Positions 1 to 7,688 of a stretch of 16,965 bases of DNA are shown in pieces; position 1 is the stretch's first letter, and the number at the start of each line of letters is the position of its first letter. Under the pieces are notes generated by a model. That model was not told the DNA's origin. It did not search any database and saw nothing but the letters and a program-made list of their open reading frames with translations. Made by a program: the position numbers and the translations under genes. This DNA is from Gammaproteobacteria bacterium (GTDB lineage Bacteria > Pseudomonadota > Gammaproteobacteria > Chromatiales > Chromatiaceae). The stretch is taken from NCBI GenBank assembly GCA_006227775.1, contig SBFV01000236.1:1-16965 (forward strand), written 5' to 3'.

Positions 1-103
1 CTTTGGTGGCATCAAGCAATCCGGCCTGGGACGGGAGGGCTCCCGCTACGGTATCGACGAGTACCTGGAGATCAAGTATGTCTGCGTGGAGGTCGGTGCT
101 TAG
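1..103 (+). CDS. gabD: Succinate-semialdehyde dehydrogenase, C-terminal end (partial)
   Basis: The window opens inside this gene. Frame 2 reads FGGIKQSGLGREGSRYG followed by IDEYLEIKYVCVEVGA and a TAG stop at 101-103. The FGGxKxSGxGREG(S/G)xxG(I/L)xEYxxxKYV pattern is the C-terminal signature of the NAD(P)-dependent aldehyde dehydrogenase superfamily. The 'GREGSRYGIDEYLEIKYVC' form is typical of succinate-semialdehyde dehydrogenases (GabD), which oxidise succinate semialdehyde to succinate. Catalytic residues lie outside the window, so the substrate is inferred from this tail only; another aldehyde dehydrogenase cannot be excluded. It converges on the gene ending at 115, with an 11-bp gap and no obvious terminator. 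Confidence 0.75.
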   Translation, partial: FGGIKQSGLGREGSRYGIDEYLEIKYVCVEVGA

Positions 104-114
104 GGTCATGCCAA

Positions 115-1254
115 TCATGGTGACTCCCGTGAGCCTTTACCGGGCCGGACGAGGGCGATGGGGTGACGCCAGAAACGATAACGATGGTAAGGGCGGTGGT
201 GGAAGCGCTCGCCGTTGGCGGGATAGAGGTCAAGGTCAAGCCGGAGGCGTGGAGTTGCCCCTCTGGTCAGGGGGGCGCCCGCCGGCCCGGGGACTCCGCT
301 CCCCGCGGTTAGCCCACTGAGCCACTGCTCCAAGGCGGAGAGAGCAGCCAGCCAAGACGGGGCGTCGGCGCGGACCACTGCCTCCCAGAGGCCATGCCAG
401 CGGATGAGGACGGCCCCGGGAGGTGAACTGGTGGGGGTTGGGGTGGATGATGAAACTGCGACGGCCAACAGCGTTGCCGGGTCCGTAGGCAGGTTCGTGG
501 TGGGAATACCGCTGGCGCGGGCGAGCCCGCGGACCAATGGGTCCGCGCCGAAGACCACCTTATAAGCCACTCGGCCGGGAGGCGGCAGAAGCCGGCCGCC
601 ACCCCAGAGCCAAAGGCCGTTCAGGGTGGGGATGCCGGCCGCCTCGCGGCGCTGATTCACCTCGCTATGGTGAAAAAGCATCTGGACCTCGTTGAGGAGC
701 CGGGCCCAGCGGCGGGCCTCCGGTCCCTGCGGCAAGTGGCCGGCGATGGGCCGGCCCAGGACGGCGGCGAGGGGTTGGGTGACCAGTTGGGGCGGCTGCT
801 CGCTCAGGAGGTACCAGCGCTGCGGGGTCGGGGCCTCCAGGCGCAGACCCTCATCGCCGAGGTGCTGGTTGAAGAGGTTGACGAGGGCGTCCGCCTCCGC
901 CCGGTCCGGGGCGAAGTCGGGCCCAGCGAAGAGCACCAGCCGGTCCCGGTCCGGCCGCAGGTGGACGGGGTCCGCATGGAGGACATAAGGTTCGGGTCCC
1001 GTGCCGAGGTCTTCGGTCTGGAAGTCGGCCAGCCGGCAATAGGGGGCGCTGGGACAGTCCAGCTCCGACGCGGGTGTATAGCCAAAGAGGTGAAAGAGGG
1101 TCCGGCAGGGATCAGGCGAGCCAGCCACGGGCAGCCGGTCGGCCTGGCCCAACAACCGGGAGAGAACCGGTGTCGGTGGCACCTCCGTGTGGTGTACCAG
1201 CACCGGCCCGAAGAGGCCCGGAATCAGCAGATCGAGGCGTGGTGGCCGGCTCAA
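115..1254 (-). CDS. RpfE / phosphoglycerate-mutase-like conserved protein
   Basis: A 379-residue protein of a conserved family often labelled 'regulatory protein RpfE type' or 'cofactor-independent phosphoglycerate mutase' in gammaproteobacteria; its biochemical role is not established. Family-like segments are LDLLIPGLFGP near the N-terminus (residues 7-17), HADPVHLRPD (93-102), PQRWYLL (144-150), LNEVQMLFHHSEVN (187-200) and LNGLWLWGGG (211-220). The start is a TTG at 1252-1254 that overlaps the hom TGA stop (TTGA), with GGAG about 10 nt upstream, so it is probably translationally coupled to hom. The tail from about residue 345 is rich in Arg and His and looks less conserved. In many relatives thrC follows hom; here this gene takes that position. 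Family assignment is from memory of motifs, without a search. Confidence 0.7.
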   Translation of the reverse strand: MSRPPRLDLLIPGLFGPVLVHHTEVPPTPVLSRLLGQADRLPVAGSPDPCRTLFHLFGYTPASELDCPSAPYCRLADFQTEDLGTGPEPYVLHADPVHLRPDRDRLVLFAGPDFAPDRAEADALVNLFNQHLGDEGLRLEAPTPQRWYLLSEQPPQLVTQPLAAVLGRPIAGHLPQGPEARRWARLLNEVQMLFHHSEVNQRREAAGIPTLNGLWLWGGGRLLPPPGRVAYKVVFGADPLVRGLARASGIPTTNLPTDPATLLAVAVSSSTPTPTSSPPGAVLIRWHGLWEAVVRADAPSWLAALSALEQWLSGLTAGSGVPGPAGAPLTRGATPRLRLDLDLYPANGERFHHRPYHRYRFWRHPIALVRPGKGSRESP

Positions 1255-2564
1255 CCGGCGAGGGTCTCCATGCGGATGCGCATCACCTCGCCCTTGACCG
1301 TATTCAGGGCCTCGATGCGGGCGATGGCGCGATTCATGCGCCCTTCCTGGACCCGATGGCTGAGCATGATGAGGGGGACGTGGGTGTCGCCCTCCTCCGG
1401 CTCCTTTTGTTTGATGGCCTCGATGCTGATGCCCTCGGACCCCAGTATGCCGGCGATCTCGGCCATGACGCCGGGCTGATCGAGGGCGGCGATGCGCAGG
1501 TAGTAGGCGGTCTCGACCTCCGCCATGGGTAGCACCGGGATGTCGGCGATCTCATCGGGCTGGAAGGCCAGATGCGGCACCCGGTTGCCGGGGTCGGAGG
1601 TCAGGACCCGGGCCACGTCGAGGACGTCCGCGACCACGGCGGAGGCGGTGGGCAGGGCCCCGGCCCCGGCCCCGTAATAGAGGGTCGGCCCCACGGCGTC
1701 GCCCTTCACCAGGACCGCGTTCATGACGCCGTCCACGTTGGCGATGAGACGGCGATGGGGGATGAGGGTCGGGTGGACGCGCAGCTCGATGCCGTGGCCG
1801 GAGCGCCGGGCGATCCCCAGATGCTTGATGCGATAGCCCAGCTCGGCGGCGTAGGCCACGTCCTGGGCCTGGATGCGGGAGATGCCCTCGGTGAAGGTCT
1901 TCTCGAACTGGAGGGGGATGCCAAAGGCCAGTGAGCCGAGGATGGTGAGCTTATGGGCGGCGTCGATGCCCTCGACGTCGAAGGTCGGGTCGGCCTCGGC
2001 ATAGCCCAGGGCCTGGGCCTCGGCCAGGACGTCGCCAAAGTCGCGGCCCTTGTCGCGCATCTCGGTGAGGATGAAGTTGCCCGTGCCGTTGATGATGCCG
2101 GCAATCCATTCGATGTGGTTGGCGGCCAGGCCCTCGCGCAGGGCCTTGATGATGGGCACGCCCCCGGCGACGGCGGCCTCGAAGGCGACGACCACGCCCT
2201 GCTCGCGGGCGGCGGCGAAGATCTCGTTGCCGTGGCGGGCGATGAGGGCCTTATTGGCGGTGACGACGTGCTTGCCGTTGGCGATGGCCTTGAGCACCAG
2301 TTCCCGCGCCGGGGAGTAGCCGCCGATGAGCTCGATGACGATGTCGATCTCGGGGTCATCAACGACGGCGAAGGCATCGTTACCGATGTGGCCGATCTGC
2401 TCGAGACCGGGGATCTCGGGGTTGTACTGCATGGCCGCCGCCCGGGCAATGCGAATCTCCCGGCCGGCGCGACGGGCGATCTCCGCCGCGTTGCGGGTCA
2501 GGACGGTAACCGTACCGCCACCAACCGTGCCCAGGCCCAACAAACCGATCTTCACCGGCTCCAT
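1251..2564 (-). CDS. hom: Homoserine dehydrogenase with C-terminal ACT domain
   Basis: Reduces aspartate-4-semialdehyde to homoserine with NAD(P)H, the branch point to threonine and methionine. The 437 residues match the usual monofunctional enzyme. The N-terminal Rossmann fold has GLLGLGTVGGG (7-17). VTANKALIA (101-109), FEAAVAGGVPII (128-139), GIINGTGNFIL (156-166) and EADPTFDVEGIDAAHKL (190-206) form the nucleotide and substrate region. An ACT domain covers about residues 354-437 (YYLRIAALDQPGVMAEIAGIL), the usual site of threonine feedback. The ATG start is preceded by GAGGAA about 8 nt upstream. It lies 124 bp downstream of the aminotransferase gene and overlaps the next gene by 4 bp. 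thrC and lysC are not in the window. Confidence 0.97.
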   Translation of the reverse strand: MEPVKIGLLGLGTVGGGTVTVLTRNAAEIARRAGREIRIARAAAMQYNPEIPGLEQIGHIGNDAFAVVDDPEIDIVIELIGGYSPARELVLKAIANGKHVVTANKALIARHGNEIFAAAREQGVVVAFEAAVAGGVPIIKALREGLAANHIEWIAGIINGTGNFILTEMRDKGRDFGDVLAEAQALGYAEADPTFDVEGIDAAHKLTILGSLAFGIPLQFEKTFTEGISRIQAQDVAYAAELGYRIKHLGIARRSGHGIELRVHPTLIPHRRLIANVDGVMNAVLVKGDAVGPTLYYGAGAGALPTASAVVADVLDVARVLTSDPGNRVPHLAFQPDEIADIPVLPMAEVETAYYLRIAALDQPGVMAEIAGILGSEGISIEAIKQKEPEEGDTHVPLIMLSHRVQEGRMNRAIARIEALNTVKGEVMRIRMETLAG

Positions 2565-2688
2565 AATCAGTTCCTCATGCTTTCTAAACGGTTGATTTCA
2601 ATCCGCGGGTGCCGCGTGTTAGCGGTGCTCGCTCCCCCGGCCAAGCCATTGGTGCTGGTCGCGGCTATCACGGGGGGGAGGAAGCGCA
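2565..2688 (-). other. Intergenic region between the aminotransferase gene and hom
   Basis: A 124-bp spacer on the leader side of hom. It holds the hom ribosome binding site (GAGGAA near the 2564 start) and the left arm of the inverted repeat described at 2662-2704. A TTGAAA hexamer is present on the minus strand, but no matching -10 box follows at a normal distance, so no promoter is called. No small reading frame with family features was seen. Confidence 0.5.
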
Positions 2689-2704
2689 TTAGCCGTGATA
2701 GCCG
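2662..2704. other. 11-bp inverted repeat across the aminotransferase stop codon
   Basis: CGGCTATCACG at 2662-2672 is the exact reverse complement of CGTGATAGCCG at 2694-2704, with a 21-nt loop. The right arm lies in the last codons of the aminotransferase and the left arm in the spacer before hom. No T-run follows on the minus strand, so it is not a classical Rho-independent terminator. It could be an RNA-stabilising or processing hairpin, an attenuating structure between the two genes, or a protein-binding dyad. Confidence 0.6.
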
Positions 2705-3888
2705 TCGCGGCGGAACATCTCCTTGACACCGCGAACGGCCTGGCGGGTGCGATGTTCATTCTCGATCAGGCCAAAGCGGACGTGGGTATCGCCATACTGG
2801 CCGAAGCCGATGCCGGGGGAGACGGCGACCTTGGCCTCGCTGAGCAGCTTCTTGGCGAACTCCAGGGAGCCCAACTCACGGTAAGGTGCGGGAATCGGCG
2901 CCCAGGCGAACATGGTGGCCTTGGGCTTGTCCATGTGCCAGCCGGCGGCGGCCAGGCCCTCGCACAGAACGTTACGGCGGCTCTCGTATTGGCCACTGAT
3001 CTGGCGCAGACAGTCCTGGGGACCTTCCAGGGCGCTGATGGCGGCAACCTGGATGGGGGTGAAGGTGCCATAGTCCAGGTAGGACTTGATGCGCGCCAGG
3101 GCCCCGACCAGGTCGGCGTTGCCGCACATGAAGCCGATGCGCCAGCCGGGCATGTTGTAGCTCTTGGAGAGGGAGAAGAATTCGACGGCGACCTCGGTGG
3201 CCCCGGGGACCTGGAGGATGGAGGGGGCGAGGTAGCCGTCGAAGACGATGTCGGCGTAGGCCAGGTCGTGAACCACCCAGATGCCATGCTCCTTGGCGAT
3301 GGCGATGACCCGTTCGAAGAAGTCGAGTTCAACGCACTGAGCGGTGGGATTACCGGGAAAGTTGATCACCAACATCTTGGGCTTGGGCCAGGAGTCCTCG
3401 ATGGCCCGGCGGAGTTCGGTGAAGAAGTCGATGCCGGGGACCAGGGGGACGTGGCGGACGTCGGCCCCGGCGATGACGAAGCCATAGGGGTGAATGGGGT
3501 AGGCCGGATTGGGCACCAGGACGGTATCACCGGGGCCCATGGTGGCGAGGGCCAGATGGGCCAGCCCCTCCTTGGAGCCGATGGTGACGATGGCCTCCTG
3601 GTCCGGGTCGAGCTCGACCTGAAAGCGCTGCCGGTACCAGTTGCAGATGGCGCGGCGCAGGCGGGGGATGCCGCGTGAGACGGAGTAGCGGTGGGTGTCG
3701 CCGCGCTGGGCGGCCTCCAGGAGCTTGTCGACGATGTGGCGGGGGGTGGGCTGATCGGGGTTGCCCATACCGAAGTCGATAATGTCCTCACCCCGGGCCC
3801 GGGCGGCGGCCTTCAACTCGTTGACGATATTGAAGACATAGGGCGGGAGGCGCTGGATGCGGCGAAATTCCGGGACTGGGGCGACCAC
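2689..3888 (-). CDS. alaC: AlaC-type PLP-dependent aminotransferase
   Basis: A fold-type I class I/II aminotransferase of 399 residues, closest in motif style to the AlaC (YfdZ) glutamate-pyruvate transaminase group, which makes alanine from pyruvate. The N-terminal block RRIQRLPPYVFNIVNELK (9-26) is typical of AlaC. NFPGNPTA (176-183), HDLAYADIVFDGY (207-219, the Asp and Tyr that contact PLP) and FFSLSKSYNMPGWRIGF (237-253) are visible; Lys242 is the probable Schiff-base lysine. The start is a GTG at 3886-3888 with an AGG-rich stretch just upstream. It shares a strand with hom 124 bp downstream, a common arrangement in gammaproteobacteria. Substrate specificity is inferred from family resemblance; LL-diaminopimelate or other keto-acid use is possible. 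Confidence 0.88.
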   Translation of the reverse strand: MVAPVPEFRRIQRLPPYVFNIVNELKAAARARGEDIIDFGMGNPDQPTPRHIVDKLLEAAQRGDTHRYSVSRGIPRLRRAICNWYRQRFQVELDPDQEAIVTIGSKEGLAHLALATMGPGDTVLVPNPAYPIHPYGFVIAGADVRHVPLVPGIDFFTELRRAIEDSWPKPKMLVINFPGNPTAQCVELDFFERVIAIAKEHGIWVVHDLAYADIVFDGYLAPSILQVPGATEVAVEFFSLSKSYNMPGWRIGFMCGNADLVGALARIKSYLDYGTFTPIQVAAISALEGPQDCLRQISGQYESRRNVLCEGLAAAGWHMDKPKATMFAWAPIPAPYRELGSLEFAKKLLSEAKVAVSPGIGFGQYGDTHVRFGLIENEHRTRQAVRGVKEMFRRDGYHG

Positions 3889-4037
3889 GGGGACCTCGGA
3901 GGCTTGAGGCGCTAAAGCGCTTGATGGACAAGGGTGAGGAGTTTACCGTCAAGGCCGGCGGAATAAAATCAAGTTGACGTGACCCGAGAGACCTGAGGGT
4001 CCTTGCCGCCTCGGGTACCTTGGGGTATGTTGCGGGC
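3889..4037. promoter_or_regulatory. Divergent intergenic region with a nested hairpin
   Basis: 149 bp separate the divergently transcribed aminotransferase and Mth938-protein genes, so promoters for both must lie here. ACCCGAG (3982-3988) pairs with CTCGGGT (4010-4016). Inside it GACC (3990-3993) pairs with GGTC (3998-4001) around TGAG, giving a hairpin nested in a hairpin in the leader of the plus-strand gene. A TTGACG at 3974-3979 resembles a -35 box, but no acceptable -10 lies 16-18 bp downstream. The exact promoters are therefore not assigned. Confidence 0.4.
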
Positions 4038-4409
4038 ATGAAATTTTCCCAAGCAGATCCCGGCGACGGCTACCTGGTGGAGGCTTACGAGCCCGGGCGC
4101 ATCCAGATCGACGGCCGGTTTTTCACCGTCGGTCTCATCCTGAGCCCCGGGCGCCTAGTCACGGATTGGGGTCCGGCCCGGGCCGAAGATTTGACCACGA
4201 CGCACCTGGAGTCCCTGCTGGCCCTGGACCCCCAAGTCATTATCCTCGGCACGGGCGCCCGGCAGGTCTTTCCTCCCTTTGCCCTCCTGGCCAGCGCCTT
4301 GACGCGGGGTATCGGTATCGAGGTCATGGATACCGGGGCCGCCTGCCGGACCTACAACATTCTCATGGGCGAGGGCCGCCAGGTGGTGGCCGGGCTCATA
4401 CCTATCTGA
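4038..4409 (+). CDS. Mth938-domain (DUF498) protein
   Basis: A 123-residue protein of the Mth938-like fold, found from bacteria to the human mitochondrial protein NDUFAF3; bacterial members have no settled biochemical role. The pattern is typical: an N-terminal beta region (YEPGRIQIDGRFFTVGLIL), then LDPQVIILGTGARQVFPP, and a C-terminal GIGIEVMDTGAACRTYNIL followed by GRQVVAGLI. The preferred start is the ATG at 4038 (MKFSQADPGDGY). An upstream TTG at 4020 would add six residues but has no better ribosome site. Its TGA (4407-4409) directly abuts an ATG at 4410 in the frame of the next gene, so the two are likely co-transcribed. Confidence 0.85.
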   Translation: MKFSQADPGDGYLVEAYEPGRIQIDGRFFTVGLILSPGRLVTDWGPARAEDLTTTHLESLLALDPQVIILGTGARQVFPPFALLASALTRGIGIEVMDTGAACRTYNILMGEGRQVVAGLIPI

Positions 4410-4451
4410 ATGCCGTATCGGCCTGATCCTTGTTACCAGGAGCCGCCCTTC

Positions 4452-5153
4452 ATGGAACGTCGCATGATTCTCTCGATCCTGGCCGCCGCCGCCCTGGGCT
4501 TCGTCGGCATCATGCTGTTGCTGCCGGATGAGCGTGATGAGGACCCGACTCCGCGCCTACCCTGGCTGGTAGAGTGGGATGGGCAGGGTCGTACCCGCGT
4601 CTTCGGCTTTACCCTGGGGGTCACGCCACTGAGTGAGGTGCAGCGGGTCTTCGCCGAGGCCGGGGAGATCAATCTCTTCGCGAAGCTCGACGGCAACCAG
4701 CAGGCGACGGATTTCGGGGTGGAGGCCTATTTCGAGCAGATCTACCTCAGCCGCCTGCGCGGTGATTTCGTGATCGGCATCCAGGCGGATGCAGCGACCC
4801 TGGCGCCCATGTACGAGCGGGGTCTGCGGATCAGTCAGTTGGGCAGCGGAGCCAAGAAGGTGGAACTGGACCCGGCGGATATCGCGACCCTGGTATCCTT
4901 ACCCATCGCGAGCATCACCTATCTGCCCTGGAAGTCCCTGGATGCGGAGATCGTGACCAAGCGCTTCGGCACCCCGGCGGAACGGCGGGTGGAGCCGGAG
5001 ACCGGGGTGACCCATTGGCTGTATCCGGAGCGGGGCATGGATCTGGCGATAGACAAGAAAGGCGGGGTGGTCATCCAGTATGTCGATCCCGAGGCCTTTG
5101 GCCGGCTGATTCAACCGCTGGAAGGGTTGGCCGGCCCTCAATCCTCCCCGTAG
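4452..5153 (+). CDS. Membrane-anchored conserved hypothetical protein
   Basis: I do not recognise a named family. The chosen start is the ATG at 4452 (MERRMILSIL) because AGGAG at 4438-4442 sits 9 nt upstream. An earlier in-frame ATG at 4410, abutting the previous stop, lacks such a site. The 233 residues begin with a basic n-region and one hydrophobic segment (about residues 6-24), then an acidic linker (DERDEDPTP) and a soluble domain of about 190 residues with FGFTLGVTPLSEVQRVFAEAG and a C-terminal GVVIQYVDPEAFGRL. It is therefore probably anchored in the inner membrane with its domain in the periplasm. The 3' end overlaps the convergent galE 3' end by 16 bp. Confidence 0.75.
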   Translation: MERRMILSILAAAALGFVGIMLLLPDERDEDPTPRLPWLVEWDGQGRTRVFGFTLGVTPLSEVQRVFAEAGEINLFAKLDGNQQATDFGVEAYFEQIYLSRLRGDFVIGIQADAATLAPMYERGLRISQLGSGAKKVELDPADIATLVSLPIASITYLPWKSLDAEIVTKRFGTPAERRVEPETGVTHWLYPERGMDLAIDKKGGVVIQYVDPEAFGRLIQPLEGLAGPQSSP

Positions 5154-6160
5154 CCCTCGGGGTTGGATGACTGCCAGCGCCAGGTGTCTCGGACCATATC
5201 CTCCAAACCCAATTCGGCGGACCAGCCGAGCAGGGTCCGGGCCTGGGCGGGATCGGCGTAACAGATGGCGATATCCCCGGCTCGGCGGGCGACGATAGCG
5301 TAGGGAAGGGATCGGCCGCTCGCGCGCTCGAAGGCGCGGACCATCTCCAGCACGCTATAGCCCTGGCCGGTGCCGAGGTTGCAGACCAGCAGACCCGGAT
5401 TGGTGGCGAGCTTTTCCAGGGCACGCAGGTGGCCCCGGGCCAGGTCGACGACATGGATATAGTCCCGGACGCCGGTACCGTCCGGTGTGGGGTAGTCGGC
5501 GCCGAAGACTTGCAGACGCGGCAGTTTGCCCACCGCCACCTGGGCGAGGAAGGGCAGGAGATTGTTGGGGACGCCGTTGGGGTCCTCGCCGATGCGGCCG
5601 CTAGGATGGGCACCCACGGGGTTGAAATAGCGCAGCAGGGCGATGTTCCAGCGCGGGTCGCTCCGCCACAGATCGGTCAGGATCTCCTCGATGAACAACT
5701 TGGAGCGACCGTAGGGATTGGTGGCGGCGGTGGGGAAGTCCTCACGGATGGGGACGCTGGCCGGATCGCCGTAAACGGTGGCGGAGGAACTGAAGACCAG
5801 GTTGTGCACGCCGGCGTCGGCCATGGCCCGGCACAGGCTGAGGGTACCGCCCAGGTTGTTGTCGTAGTAATCCAGGGGAATCCGGGTCGACTCGCCCACG
5901 GCCTTGAGGCCGGCGAAGTGGATGACGGCGTCGAAGGCCTGGTCCCGGTCGCGAAAGACCGCCGCCAGGGCGGCTGAATTGCGCAGGTCGATCCGGCCGA
6001 ACCCCAGGGTACGACCCGTGATTTCCGCCACCCGACGCAAGGCCACGGCCTTGCTGTTACGGAGGTTGTCGACGACGAAGACCTCATGACCCGCCGCCAG
6101 CAATTCCACGCAGCTGTGACTGCCGATGTAGCCCGCGCCACCCGTGACCAGGATGTGCAT
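5138..6160 (-). CDS. galE: UDP-glucose 4-epimerase
   Basis: Interconverts UDP-glucose and UDP-galactose with bound NAD, supplying galactose for lipopolysaccharide and exopolysaccharide. The 340-residue length is normal for GalE. The extended-SDR Rossmann motif is at the N-terminus (MHILVTGGAGYIGSH, Gly7/Gly10/Gly13). DNLRNSK follows the NAD ribose-binding Asp31. HFAGLKAVGES is at 81-91, the catalytic Ser is in FSSSATVYG (123-131), and the YxxxK pair is Tyr150/Lys154 in NPYGRSK. The ATG at 6158-6160 was chosen because GGAG lies about 6 nt upstream and the glycine motif begins at once. An in-frame upstream extension to 6202 would add 14 unconserved residues. It converges with and overlaps the preceding gene by 16 bp. 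Confidence 0.96.
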   Translation of the reverse strand: MHILVTGGAGYIGSHSCVELLAAGHEVFVVDNLRNSKAVALRRVAEITGRTLGFGRIDLRNSAALAAVFRDRDQAFDAVIHFAGLKAVGESTRIPLDYYDNNLGGTLSLCRAMADAGVHNLVFSSSATVYGDPASVPIREDFPTAATNPYGRSKLFIEEILTDLWRSDPRWNIALLRYFNPVGAHPSGRIGEDPNGVPNNLLPFLAQVAVGKLPRLQVFGADYPTPDGTGVRDYIHVVDLARGHLRALEKLATNPGLLVCNLGTGQGYSVLEMVRAFERASGRSLPYAIVARRAGDIAICYADPAQARTLLGWSAELGLEDMVRDTWRWQSSNPEGYGED

Positions 6161-6201
6161 CTTTTCTCCGCTCTTCGGTGTAGCGAACCCCACGTCTCGC
6201 A

Positions 6202-6230
6202 TTGACGCCTAACGCCGATCGCGCAATGAT
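6202..6230 (+). promoter_or_regulatory. Candidate sigma-70-type promoter upstream of the six-helix membrane protein
   Basis: TTGACG at 6202-6207 and AATGAT at 6225-6230 are separated by 17 bp, a reasonable match to the sigma-70 consensus. The element lies in the 176-bp divergent region between galE and the gene starting at 6337, leaving a leader of about 100 nt. High GC content makes chance matches less frequent, but the -10 box is imperfect, so this is a weak call. Confidence 0.3.
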
Positions 6231-6336
6231 CGCGGGCGATTGTACTCGCCGCGAGCGGCCCCGGCGCGATTGTCAGCGCATGGAGCCAGCCAGCGCCTCT
6301 TCACCGACAACGGTGACCACCGAAAGGAGCCTCGAC

Positions 6337-6894
6337 GTGTCCGAAACCTCCCCCTCCCTCGCGACCTCAGCCCCGGGCAGCGGTAAGCTCAAGCTCTTGC
6401 TGGCGGTCGTGCCCTATGTCGCCCTCTATGTTTTCGCCATCTGGCTGGTGGCCCTGACCGACGACAACGCCGATCCGGTCCGGATCCGGATGCTGTGGCA
6501 ATGGTTCATTCCCGCCGTGGGCCTGATCGCGATCTGGGGCGGCTGGCAGGGCATGAAGACCAGCGCCGGTGGCCTGCGGCCTTACCTCATTCGCCAGGTG
6601 CTGCACTGGGTGGCAACCCTGGTCGTGATCCATCTGCTGTTCGGCGAGACCCTGCAGGCCTTCCTGACCACCGACGTTCATGGCTTCGTGGCCATCTATG
6701 TCCTGGGTCTGTCGGCGATCCTGGCGGGTATCCACATGGACTGGAAAATGGCCCTCTTCGGCCTTTTCCTGGTGGGCAGCGGCGTTGGTATCGCCTTCCT
6801 CAACGACAACGCCATGCTCCTTACCCTGATCGGCATCGCCGTCGTCGGGGTGGGCATCTCGTCGGCATTCCTGTGGCGTACGCGCCATGCCTGA
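6337..6894 (+). CDS. Six-helix inner membrane protein of unknown function
   Basis: A 185-residue protein that I cannot place in a named family. The GTG at 6337-6339 is chosen because AAGGAG (6324-6329) sits 7 nt upstream. The longer frame back to 6202 adds an Arg-rich, unconserved leader. After about 20 polar residues come six hydrophobic segments: KLLLAVVPYVALYVFAIWLVAL, WFIPAVGLIAIWGGW, QVLHWVATLVVIHLLFG, GFVAIYVLGLSAILAGI, ALFGLFLVGSGVGIAFL and LLTLIGIAVVGVGISSAFLW. No catalytic or ligand motif is obvious. It stands alone between galE (divergent) and a YgfX-like gene (convergent, 32 bp away). Confidence 0.75.
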   Translation: MSETSPSLATSAPGSGKLKLLLAVVPYVALYVFAIWLVALTDDNADPVRIRMLWQWFIPAVGLIAIWGGWQGMKTSAGGLRPYLIRQVLHWVATLVVIHLLFGETLQAFLTTDVHGFVAIYVLGLSAILAGIHMDWKMALFGLFLVGSGVGIAFLNDNAMLLTLIGIAVVGVGISSAFLWRTRHA

Positions 6895-6926
6895 GCCGAA
6901 CGCCCTGACCTTGCCCGAGCCCAATC

Positions 6927-7499
6927 CTACCCAGGGCCCAGGGTAGAGCGACCACCTTCCGCTCCCGGCTCTTGTCCTCTTCCAGGATAACCTTCCAACC
7001 GCAACCGGACCCGCAACCGCCGCAGCAAATCCGGGTCGAGGTTGTCCGGCAGGAGCACCAGGGAGCGGATGCTCCAGGGCAGCAAGGTGGCGGGGCGCGC
7101 ATCGGCCCGCCCCCAGGATGCCAGCCCGCGGGCCGAGGCCCCGCCTTCCCCGGTCCCGAGTCGGAAGTTCAGGATCACCAGGGCGGGGGTGACATAGGTG
7201 GTAGCCAGAAGTCGGGCGGGCAGTTCCCGCCCGTCGCCCAGGGTCAGGGTCCAGTGGCCCTCCGCGTGCCAGATCGCCTGGCGCGGAACCCAGGGCCAGT
7301 GGTGCCCGACGGCCCCGCCCAGGGACCCGACCAGCCCGATCAGCAGGGTCGCAACCAGGAGGGTCCGCCAGGGCCAGGCCAGGGGGAGGAGTAACACCAC
7401 CGGCAGGGTGAGACCGTAGAGTCCCAACACGATAAGGCGCAGCCGCCGGGAGATCCCTGGCCGGATGATCAGGGGTGGCCGTTCGCAGTCTGGTTTCAT
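6927..7499 (-). CDS. YgfX-like inner membrane protein
   Basis: A 190-residue protein resembling YgfX (also called CptA). YgfX is a small inner membrane protein encoded with the flavinylation factor SdhE (YgfY) in enterobacteria and reported to affect cytoskeletal proteins. The architecture fits: a short cytoplasmic N-terminus, two adjacent hydrophobic segments (about residues 20-42 and 45-66), a soluble beta-rich part (WHAEGHWTLTLGDGRELPA) and a C-terminal LVLLPDNLDPDLLRRLRVRLR, which is the family's most recognisable block. The ATG at 7497-7499 follows a GGGAGGGG stretch about 10 nt upstream. No sdhE is in the window. The tail beyond residue 165 is low-complexity and basic. Confidence 0.65.
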   Translation of the reverse strand: MKPDCERPPLIIRPGISRRLRLIVLGLYGLTLPVVLLLPLAWPWRTLLVATLLIGLVGSLGGAVGHHWPWVPRQAIWHAEGHWTLTLGDGRELPARLLATTYVTPALVILNFRLGTGEGGASARGLASWGRADARPATLLPWSIRSLVLLPDNLDPDLLRRLRVRLRLEGYPGRGQEPGAEGGRSTLGPG

Positions 7500-7688
7500 G
7501 GCGTAGAATCCCCTCCCCCGGTTAAAGCACGTCGCCGATCTGGACCCGCGGGTATCCCCCGTCAATCCCCCTTTCGGCGGATAGCCCTGACGGCGCCTTG
7601 GCGGAACGACCCAGCATTGGTCCTCCGCGCTGACGAAGCCAGGACGTCCCCAACTTTAACCACTCGACCTGAACGAGTCTGCCCGCCG

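Noticed and set aside
667..1532. Long plus-strand open frames opposite the RpfE-like gene and hom
   Set aside because: They are antisense frames kept open by GC-rich codon bias. They have no recognisable domain, while the minus-strand proteins carry clear family motifs.
2695..3678. 327-codon plus-strand frame opposite the aminotransferase
   Set aside because: Gly/Asp/Val-rich composition typical of an antisense shadow of a high-GC gene; the minus strand holds a complete PLP enzyme.
3974..4030. TTGACG at 3974 with TATGTT at 4026 as a promoter
   Set aside because: The spacing is more than 40 bp, far outside the 16-18 bp range.
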